Positions 1 to 5,103 of a stretch of DNA of 5,103 nt are shown one piece after another; the first letter of the stretch is position 1, and each line of letters opens with the position of its first letter. The DNA comes from Chitinophagales bacterium. Lineage in GTDB: Bacteria; Bacteroidota; Bacteroidia; Chitinophagales; JAHDHT01. The stretch is from positions 2,065 to 7,167 of the forward strand of contig JAHDHT010000107.1 in the NCBI GenBank assembly GCA_020631175.1, given 5' to 3'. Made by a program: the position numbers and the translations under genes. A model generated the notes under the pieces. That model saw nothing but the letters and a program-made list of their open reading frames with translations. It was not told the DNA's origin and searched no databases.

Positions 1-2142
1 GAAAGTAAAGATTTTGGAGCTTTGGAAATTGGTGAAGAAGCAATCAAACTGGAAGAGGTACAAGTCGTAGCTGCAAGACCCTTAATCGAAGTTCAGCCGG
101 ATAAAACTGTATTAAATGTGGATGGAAGTATCAATGCCACAGGAAATACCGCTCTCGAGTTACTTCGAAAATCACCCGGTGTTGTGGTAGATAATAATGA
201 CAATATCATATTAGCCGGAAAAAATGGGGTACAAATTTATCTGGATGGAAAACCAACTTATCTGAGTGCTGAAGATCTCGCTGTTCGACTAAATGCGATG
301 CAGTCTTCAGAAATTGATGCGATCGAAATCATTACTGATCCATCAGCAAAATACGATGCGGAAGGAAATGCAGGCATTATTAATATTCGATTTAAAAAAG
401 ATAAAAGTCTGGGTTTTAATGCCGGAATAAATCTGGGATGGGCTTACAGTATTAATCATCGATATAACGGAGGGGTAAATTTTAATTTTCGAAATAAGAA
501 AGCAAATTTCTATGGAGCTTATAACCATAATGATGGCCGTTCGCAAAATTGGTTTCACTTTCTAAGGTTACAAAATGGTATTCGCTATGATTTGCAAACT
601 ACCACTGAAAGTTTTGGAGCAAAAAATAGCGGACGTATTGGTGTTGATTATTTTATCAATAAAAAAAGTACGATTGGATTTTTAGTTTCTCTATACGATA
701 ATGTAAACAACAGAGAAAGCAATAGTGAAACACCAATTTCATTCATAGATTCGAATGAACCAATTTCTTTATTAATATCAAGCTCAGATAATTTAGGCGG
801 CCAGTCAAACATTGCTACCAATTTGAATTATACCTTCAATGGCGATAAGAAAAATTCATTTAATGTTGATCTTGATTTTGCACAGTTTGATAAACAGAAT
901 TTAAACGTTCAACCAAATGCATATTTTGATGCCGGAGGAGAAACCCAAACATCAACCAGCGAAGCAAATGCTTTAGATGAAACAGATATTTTTATTTACA
1001 CAGCCAAAGCTGATTATGAGCAGGCCTGGGAAAAGGATAAAATAGGCTTTGGTGTTAAGTACTCTTTAGTTGGGACGGATAATCATTATGAATTTGAAAA
1101 TCAAGTCAACAATATCATCGTTCCCGATGATGCTATTTTAAATGATTTTTCATACGATGAAAATATTAATGCTGCTTATGTGAAATACGATCGTACAATA
1201 AATAAAAAGTGGAAAGCAACAGCAGGTGTGCGAATGGAACAAACTAATTCTGAAGGAATTTTAGTATCTAACGTTCCGACTGAAAATGATAGCGTTAAAT
1301 TAAATTATTTAGATTTTTTTCCATCTGCAGGTGTAACGTATCAGGCGAATTATTTAAATCAATTTCGTTTAAATTACAGTCGTAGAATTGACCGCCCGAG
1401 TTATCAGGATTTAAATCCATTTATTTTCAGATTAACTGAACTTTCATTTGTAAGAGGAAATCCGTTTCTTCAACCACAATATTCGAACAATATTACACTG
1501 GCACATACCTATAAATATACCTTGACTACCAGCTTGAGTTATTCATATACAAAAGACTTTTTTGCTAATATTTCTGATTCGAGTGGTGTTGATCAAACAT
1601 TTCTTGAGCCGATCAATCTTGATTATCAAAAAGTATATAACTTAAATGTGAGTTATCCATTTAGTCCAAAAAACTGGTGGAATACATTTACTAATGTAAG
1701 TCTCAACCATAAAAATAATTTTGCTGATCTTGGCGAGGGTAGAACGGTAGACATAAGGGCTACGTATGCAAGCATCTATCATCAATCTACATTTATTGTT
1801 GGGAAAGGTTGGTCTTTAGAATTATCAGGATGGGGAAGCACTCCTTCTATCTGGGGAGCAGTTTATGAGACGGATGCACTTTATAGCATCGATACAGGCG
1901 TGAAAAAGAAATTATTTAAAGACAGAGGGAATTTGAAAATTGCTTTTACAGATATTTTCTTAACTACTCCATGGAGAGGAGTACAGGATTTTGCAGGCTT
2001 TTATTCCGACGCCCAGGGAGGATGGGAAAGCCGTCAGATAAGAGTCAACTTTAGTTATCTTTTTGGAAATAATCAGGTAAAAGATGTTCGAAAGCGAAAA
2101 ACAGGTCTCGAAGATGAAAAAAGCCGGGTGAAAACGAATTAA
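1..2142 (+). CDS. TonB-dependent receptor, outer membrane beta-barrel family (5'-truncated by window edge)
   Basis: This is an outer-membrane receptor predicted to take up a ligand with energy from TonB; the substrate cannot be told. The reading frame is open from base 1, so the true start lies upstream, and the TTG at 22 is only an internal Leu codon. Of the 713 visible residues, about 20-130 form the plug. Its family signatures are visible: LELLRKSPGV near 52-61, IYLDGKP near 79-85, IEIITDPSAKYDAEGNAGI near 108-126. The rest is a long beta-barrel of alternating aromatic and polar strands, ending in a last strand VNFSYLFGN. A charged tail of about 23 residues (KRKTGLEDEKSRV) follows, as is usual in the Bacteroidota 'outer membrane protein beta-barrel' family (PF14905-like). 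Such proteins normally carry a signal peptide and a carboxypeptidase-regulatory-like domain before the plug; both would lie outside the window. No frameshift is seen. No SusD partner follows, which argues against a classical SusCD glycan system. The next gene begins 64 bp downstream. Confidence 0.93.
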   Translation, partial: ESKDFGALEIGEEAIKLEEVQVVAARPLIEVQPDKTVLNVDGSINATGNTALELLRKSPGVVVDNNDNIILAGKNGVQIYLDGKPTYLSAEDLAVRLNAMQSSEIDAIEIITDPSAKYDAEGNAGIINIRFKKDKSLGFNAGINLGWAYSINHRYNGGVNFNFRNKKANFYGAYNHNDGRSQNWFHFLRLQNGIRYDLQTTTESFGAKNSGRIGVDYFINKKSTIGFLVSLYDNVNNRESNSETPISFIDSNEPISLLISSSDNLGGQSNIATNLNYTFNGDKKNSFNVDLDFAQFDKQNLNVQPNAYFDAGGETQTSTSEANALDETDIFIYTAKADYEQAWEKDKIGFGVKYSLVGTDNHYEFENQVNNIIVPDDAILNDFSYDENINAAYVKYDRTINKKWKATAGVRMEQTNSEGILVSNVPTENDSVKLNYLDFFPSAGVTYQANYLNQFRLNYSRRIDRPSYQDLNPFIFRLTELSFVRGNPFLQPQYSNNITLAHTYKYTLTTSLSYSYTKDFFANISDSSGVDQTFLEPINLDYQKVYNLNVSYPFSPKNWWNTFTNVSLNHKNNFADLGEGRTVDIRATYASIYHQSTFIVGKGWSLELSGWGSTPSIWGAVYETDALYSIDTGVKKKLFKDRGNLKIAFTDIFLTTPWRGVQDFAGFYSDAQGGWESRQIRVNFSYLFGNNQVKDVRKRKTGLEDEKSRVKTN

Positions 2143-2175
2143 TTTTTTTACAAAACAAGCATCCTTTCAAAAATG

Positions 2176-2206
2176 ATTCGGTCTTTAAGTACATAAAGAG
2201 TCGAAT
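2176..2206 (+). promoter_or_regulatory. Stem-loop abutting the start codon of the small exported protein gene
   Basis: An imperfect inverted repeat: ATTCG (2176-2180) pairs with CGAAT (2202-2206), and TCTTTA (2182-2187) pairs with TAAAGA (2194-2199). A G-T wobble (2181/2201) and one bulged G (2200) lie between, and the loop is six bases (AGTACA). The right arm ends at the base before the ATG at 2207. It also contains AAAGAG (2195-2200), the only Shine-Dalgarno-like stretch, six bases from the start. In RNA this fold would mask the initiation region; as DNA the near-palindrome around GTAC could be an operator. The structure is seen in the sequence; a regulatory role is inference. AT-rich arms make a chance repeat possible. 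Confidence 0.4.
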
Positions 2207-2551
2207 ATGAAATCTATACTTGTAATATTAATAACTGCTGCATTCTCTTATTTACCTGTAAGCGTTTTTACAGCTAATGCCGTTCCGGGTGGAAATGATA
2301 ATATTAATTTCAGCTTAATGAACAACAGCTCGAAATCAATTCCTTTAATTATACCGGGTACGATGCGACCTAATTTATCTCCTTTTTCAAAATCAGGCGT
2401 ATCATTAGATCCGGGTCAGAAAATCTTTTTTAAATATAAGGGCAAAAGACAATTGCTTTTAATTGTTGACAGCTCATATGAAGGGAAAAAAGTTAAAGTC
2501 GCCAAATTAATTAAGGATAGAATTGCCACTCTTGAAAAGGAAAACAAATAA
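2207..2551 (+). CDS. Small basic exported protein of unknown function
   Basis: A 114-residue protein with a clear N-terminal signal peptide: MK, then a hydrophobic stretch to about residue 21, then a signal peptidase I site after Ala-Asn-Ala (23-25). The mature part is about 89 residues, has no cysteine (so it is not a lipoprotein), and is basic (about 16 Lys/Arg against 7 Asp/Glu). Two segments stand out: SIPLIIPGTMRPNLSPFSKSG (44-64), rich in Pro and Ser, and a Lys-rich strand-turn-strand stretch DPGQKIFFKYKGKRQLLLIVD (68-88), followed by a charged, probably helical end. From memory, it resembles small uncharacterised secreted proteins encoded in other Bacteroidota genomes, but I can name no family or function. 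The ATG at 2207 is chosen because it gives a complete signal peptide. It lies 64 bp after the receptor gene on the same strand, so co-transcription is plausible, and a periplasmic or outer-membrane location next to the receptor is inferred. The start is overlapped by a stem-loop. Confidence 0.85.
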   Translation: MKSILVILITAAFSYLPVSVFTANAVPGGNDNINFSLMNNSSKSIPLIIPGTMRPNLSPFSKSGVSLDPGQKIFFKYKGKRQLLLIVDSSYEGKKVKVAKLIKDRIATLEKENK

Positions 2552-2638
2552 ATCAATTCTTTAAGACGGTTTATGTAATAGATTTACTAATGCATGTTCC
2601 GAGTTTGTTTAATACCCAATTATCTCACCCCAAAGCAT

Positions 2639-2677
2639 GATTTTTTACCGGGGAGCGATCACTCCCGGTAAAAAATC
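2639..2677. promoter_or_regulatory. Strong GC-core stem-loop just upstream of the GTG start of the next gene
   Basis: An inverted repeat with a 16-bp stem. The left arm 2639-2655 (GATTTTTTACCGGGGAG) pairs with 2662-2677 (CTCCCGGTAAAAAATC), with one extra G bulged in the left arm. The loop is CGATCA (2656-2661). The T-run is on the 5' side and the A-run on the 3' side on both strands, the reverse of an intrinsic terminator, so neither strand has a U-tract after the hairpin. It ends 12 bases before the GTG at 2690, placing it in the leader of that gene if transcription starts upstream. It could be an RNA control or stability element, or a protein-binding palindrome. The rest of this 138-bp intergenic stretch (2552-2638) shows no convincing promoter, terminator or gene. 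Confidence 0.6.
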
Positions 2678-2689
2678 TTAATTTAAAGG

Positions 2690-4240
2690 GTGAATAATAT
2701 ATACCTGCTTTGTCTTAATCTCTTTTTGAGCATCTCTTTAATTGCTCAGGATACCATTTATCCGGTTACCATTGACTTCATGGATCCGATTATTCAGGAA
2801 CCTTCCGGAATGGCATTTATTTACAATGAATCTAATGGGCAATTCGAATATTGGCTTCATAATGATGCCAATAATCCGGATCAGATTCATGCCTTACAAT
2901 TAGACAATCCTTTAAATGTTCAGCGAAGTGTAGATATTAATAATCCTTATATCGATTGGGAGGATATGGCAATGGATGATGACCAGAATATTTACCTTGG
3001 TGAATTCGGAAATTTTGTTGGCGCAAATGAATATGAAGTAATCAAAGTCGAAGATCCGGCAAACTATACAGGTGCTTTACCTTCTAAAGAAATCATTCCC
3101 TACGAATATCCGACACCCGCAATTAAAGACAATGAAGCAATGATTCATTTAAATGGTATGCTTTATATTTTTACAAAGCGTGTTCAACCCAACTTAGATC
3201 CTGCAGTAAATGATAGCATCACCTATGTGTACAAAATTCCGGATGCCCCATTAGCAGGTGGATTAAAACACATGGCCACTCTGCATGATCAGTTCCAGGT
3301 ATTGCTTCCTGGAGATTCTCTAAATAGGAGTAGAATTTGTGGAGCAGATATAAGTCCGGATAAAAGCAAAGTAGTTTTAATTACATATGATCGTATTTGG
3401 ATTCTTTCCTGTTTTGAAGGGGATCAGTTTTTTAATGGTACTATTGTAAGTAAACGCTTACCCTATAGGCAGTATGAAGCAGTTTCTTTTATTAACAATC
3501 ATGAAATCATCTTAACAAAAGAAGGAGCACAAAATAATCCTGCAAATGAACCCAAAATATTTTATTTAAACCTGTATCCTTATCTGGATGGAGCTTGCTA
3601 CGATTGTAATAAAGTGCGTAATGGAAATATGTCTGAAGATAATTTTGCCTGGACACTTTTTAAATATGCTAATGCGGACGGAAATCTGACATTTAATAAT
3701 GGGGTAGCAGAAGTAGATATTACATCTCTTGGTACAAACCAATGGCATTTAAACTTGCGTCATAAAAGCTTAATAGCGATTAATAATAAAACTTATAAAA
3801 TTCGATATACTGCCTGGGCAGATGATAGCAGAGATATTTCTGTTATTTTAAATAAACGGGATGGATCTGAATCTTATTTTTATGCAAGCGAAACATTAAG
3901 CACGGTTCCTACTGTGTATGAATATGAATTTACGATGTCATCTGCATCAGATTTCAACGCATATTTAAGTTTCAATGTGGGAAACGGATTGATTCATAAA
4001 GTTTACTTTGACGATATAGAATTTCTTGAATCATCTTGTGATTGCCCCGATAATCGTTATATCTTTTCGAAGATGTCAAATACTTCAAAGTATATTCAAA
4101 GCTCCGGAAATGTTTACGGATATAATGAAGTAGAAAACTCAAATGTAACATTTGATGCAGAAGAATGTGTCGAATTAAATAGTGGTTTCGAAGTGAAGAG
4201 CAATACAAATTTTGAAGCCCTAACGGATGGATGTGATTAA
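2690..4240 (+). CDS. Secreted multidomain protein: propeller-like domain, carbohydrate-binding-like domain, small C-terminal domain
   Basis: A 516-residue exported protein without a recognised enzymatic motif. The start is GTG at 2690: a TAA at 2684-2686 closes the frame upstream, and this start gives a good signal peptide (residues 1-20, ending in SLIAQ). A purine-rich TAAAGG directly touches the GTG, too close for normal Shine-Dalgarno spacing. Residues about 25-300 carry spaced motifs DWEDMAMDDDQNIYLGEFGN (89-108), DNEAMIHLNGMLYIFTKR (147-164) and GADISPDKSKVVLITYDRIWI (218-238). I recall similar motifs in uncharacterised secreted Bacteroidota proteins; a beta-propeller fold is inferred. 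Residues about 308-447 (VRNGNMS... to FDDIEFLE) look like a galactose-binding-like/CBM4_9-type jelly roll. CYDC (303-306) and CDC (450-452) frame it. The last 65 residues end in ECVELNSGFEVKSNTNFEALTDGC, resembling the '3-coathanger stack' repeats of T9SS-associated proteins. There is no standard type A sorting domain. A likely role is surface or extracellular glycan binding or adhesion, by inference. It lies 138 bp after the small exported protein gene and converges on the FAS1 gene. Confidence 0.85.
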   Translation: MNNIYLLCLNLFLSISLIAQDTIYPVTIDFMDPIIQEPSGMAFIYNESNGQFEYWLHNDANNPDQIHALQLDNPLNVQRSVDINNPYIDWEDMAMDDDQNIYLGEFGNFVGANEYEVIKVEDPANYTGALPSKEIIPYEYPTPAIKDNEAMIHLNGMLYIFTKRVQPNLDPAVNDSITYVYKIPDAPLAGGLKHMATLHDQFQVLLPGDSLNRSRICGADISPDKSKVVLITYDRIWILSCFEGDQFFNGTIVSKRLPYRQYEAVSFINNHEIILTKEGAQNNPANEPKIFYLNLYPYLDGACYDCNKVRNGNMSEDNFAWTLFKYANADGNLTFNNGVAEVDITSLGTNQWHLNLRHKSLIAINNKTYKIRYTAWADDSRDISVILNKRDGSESYFYASETLSTVPTVYEYEFTMSSASDFNAYLSFNVGNGLIHKVYFDDIEFLESSCDCPDNRYIFSKMSNTSKYIQSSGNVYGYNEVENSNVTFDAEECVELNSGFEVKSNTNFEALTDGCD

Positions 4241-4243
4241 AAT

Positions 4244-4280
4244 AAAAAAGGAGCTGTTTTAACAACAGCTCCCTCTATCT
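4244..4280. terminator. Bidirectional intrinsic terminator between convergent genes
   Basis: A perfect 9-bp inverted repeat, GGAGCTGTT (4250-4258) and AACAGCTCC (4264-4272), with a 5-base loop. On the minus strand the hairpin is followed directly by TTTTTTATTTT, a good U-tract, so it should end transcription of the FAS1 protein gene, whose stop codon is at 4300-4302. On the plus strand an A-run precedes it and a weaker pyrimidine-rich tail (CTCTATCTTTAT) follows. It could thus also end transcription of the secreted protein gene, which stops at 4240. Confidence 0.88.
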
Positions 4281-4299
4281 TTATGCACTGATGAGTTTT

Positions 4300-5103
4300 T
4301 TATTTGACAGTAATCGTTTCTGTGATTACTCCTTCATTACTTTCTAATTGTATAAAGTATTGACCGCTTTCTAAAGTATTTACTTCTATTTTCGGATTTA
4401 ACTCATTTTCAATATTTCTAACAATTACCGATTTCCCGGTCATGTCGATTACTCTGATTGTTTCTACCGGCTTGTCTAATCCGTTTATTTGAACGAAATC
4501 AGTACTTGGGTTAGGGTAGATCGTCAGATTTACATTTAATAAGTCGTTTGTGCTGGTAGTGGTTTCCAATAAAACCTGATCGATTACATGAACAACACCA
4601 TTACTTGCTTCAACATCTGCTAAAGTAACATGAGATGTATTTACTTTAACCCCTTCCGTTAAATCAATCATTACCGTTGCATTATTCAACATAGTAACTG
4701 CACCGTTTGATAGATCTCCACTTAAAAAACGATCTCCTGCAACATGATATAATAAAATGTTTGATAATGTCGGTAAAGAATAAATACCATTAAGGTCTGT
4801 GTTTAAGTCTTCTGCTAAATTATCAAAGGCATCGTTTGTTGGAGCAAAAACGGTATAGTTTGCGAAAGGATCGCTTAATGCAGGCAACAATTCTGCTGTG
4901 ATAACTGCAGTAGCTAATGAAGAAAATCCATTGTCAAGCGCAACATCAACCACTGTTTCATTTGGAAGGATGACCGCATCAAGCACATGTACCACACCGT
5001 TATCTGACTGAACATCAGCAGCAGTTACCTGAGCCTGATTAATAAATACATTTCCATCTGCAGTTTTTGTTAACTTAATTGTGTTAGCTGTATTTAATGC
5101 ATC
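4300..5103 (-). CDS. Fasciclin (FAS1) repeat protein with T9SS type A C-terminal sorting domain (5' end beyond window)
   Basis: The minus-strand frame stays open to the window edge, giving the last 267 residues. The first ATG/GTG-like codon (GTG at 4995) is internal, so the gene starts beyond 5103. Residues 1-47 are the tail of one FAS1 domain, ending VTAADVQSDNGVVHVLDAVI. Residues about 50-180 are a complete second FAS1 domain, with the H1-type motif TVFAPTNDAF (84-93), the YH motif LLYHV (117-121) and the closing segment VTLADVEASNGVVHVIDQVL. The two endings match at a spacing of 133 residues. A short Thr/Ser linker follows, then a T9SS type A sorting domain (about 193-267): LTIYPNPSTDFVQI, a VIDMTGKSV strand, LESGQYFIQL, ending ETITVK. 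FAS1 domains mediate adhesion to matrix or cells. The sorting domain directs export across the outer membrane through the type IX system, usually with attachment to the surface. More FAS1 repeats probably lie upstream. The gene is convergent with its neighbour and shares a terminator. Confidence 0.95.
   Translation of the reverse strand, partial: DALNTANTIKLTKTADGNVFINQAQVTAADVQSDNGVVHVLDAVILPNETVVDVALDNGFSSLATAVITAELLPALSDPFANYTVFAPTNDAFDNLAEDLNTDLNGIYSLPTLSNILLYHVAGDRFLSGDLSNGAVTMLNNATVMIDLTEGVKVNTSHVTLADVEASNGVVHVIDQVLLETTTSTNDLLNVNLTIYPNPSTDFVQINGLDKPVETIRVIDMTGKSVIVRNIENELNPKIEVNTLESGQYFIQLESNEGVITETITVK

Noticed and set aside
22..24. TTG as the start codon of the receptor gene
   Set aside because: The frame is open to base 1, and a start here would leave a protein without a signal peptide or the usual N-terminal domain; it is an internal Leu codon.
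343..558. Minus-strand open frame of 71 codons
   Set aside because: It lies wholly antisense to the receptor plug and barrel coding sequence, and has no recognisable domain.
1..2551. SusCD-type polysaccharide utilisation locus
   Set aside because: No SusD-like lipoprotein, glycoside hydrolase or regulator is present, and the receptor belongs to the other beta-barrel family rather than SusC.
2604..2628. Possible Bacteroidota-type promoter (TTTG followed by TATCTCAC)
   Set aside because: The gap between the two elements is about 13 bases rather than about 19-21, and the downstream element lacks the TTTG of the TAnnTTTG consensus.
2639..2677. Intrinsic terminator for the small exported protein gene
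   Set aside because: No U-tract follows the hairpin on either strand; the T-run is on the 5' side.
3566..3748. Minus-strand open frame of 60 codons
   Set aside because: Antisense within the secreted protein gene, with composition expected of a shadow frame.
3972..4265. Minus-strand open frame of 97 codons
   Set aside because: It overlaps the 3' end of the secreted protein gene and the terminator hairpin; the low-complexity His/Leu/Tyr-rich translation has no domain.
4993..4995. GTG (minus strand) as the start of the FAS1 protein
   Set aside because: It lies inside the conserved NGVVHVLD motif of an upstream FAS1 domain, and the frame continues to the window edge.

Overview
The window is AT-rich DNA from a member of the Bacteroidota. 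Three things support this: a TonB-dependent receptor of the 'outer membrane beta-barrel' type, a C-terminal type IX secretion (T9SS) sorting domain, and secreted multidomain proteins of kinds common in Saprospirales, Cytophagales and Flavobacteriales. The sequence does not allow a more precise placement.

Layout: four genes, two of them cut by the window edges. (1) 1-2142 (+) is the C-terminal 713 residues of a TonB-dependent outer-membrane receptor; its signal peptide and N-terminal domain lie upstream. (2) 2207-2551 (+) is a 114-residue basic exported protein of unknown function. A stem-loop (2176-2206) ends at the base before its ATG. (3) 2690-4240 (+) is a 516-residue secreted protein. It has a propeller-like N-terminal half, a carbohydrate-binding-module-like domain framed by cysteine pairs, and a small C-terminal domain. 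It starts with GTG, just downstream of a strong stem-loop (2639-2677). (4) 4300-5103 (-) is the C-terminal part of a fasciclin (FAS1) repeat protein with a T9SS sorting domain, convergent with gene 3. A shared hairpin terminator (4244-4280) lies between them and is better formed for the minus strand.

All four products are predicted to act at or beyond the inner membrane: one in the outer membrane, one in the periplasm or outside, two secreted or surface-attached. Genes 1 and 2 are close enough (64 bp) to be co-transcribed. Gene 3 may be a separate unit or a hairpin-regulated continuation. The contents fit envelope, surface and adhesion functions. I see no defence system, mobile element, CRISPR array, tRNA or rRNA. 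No intergenic stretch exceeds 138 bp. The most unusual items are the two stem-loops abutting the starts of genes 2 and 3, the uncharacterised small protein, and the architecture of gene 3.
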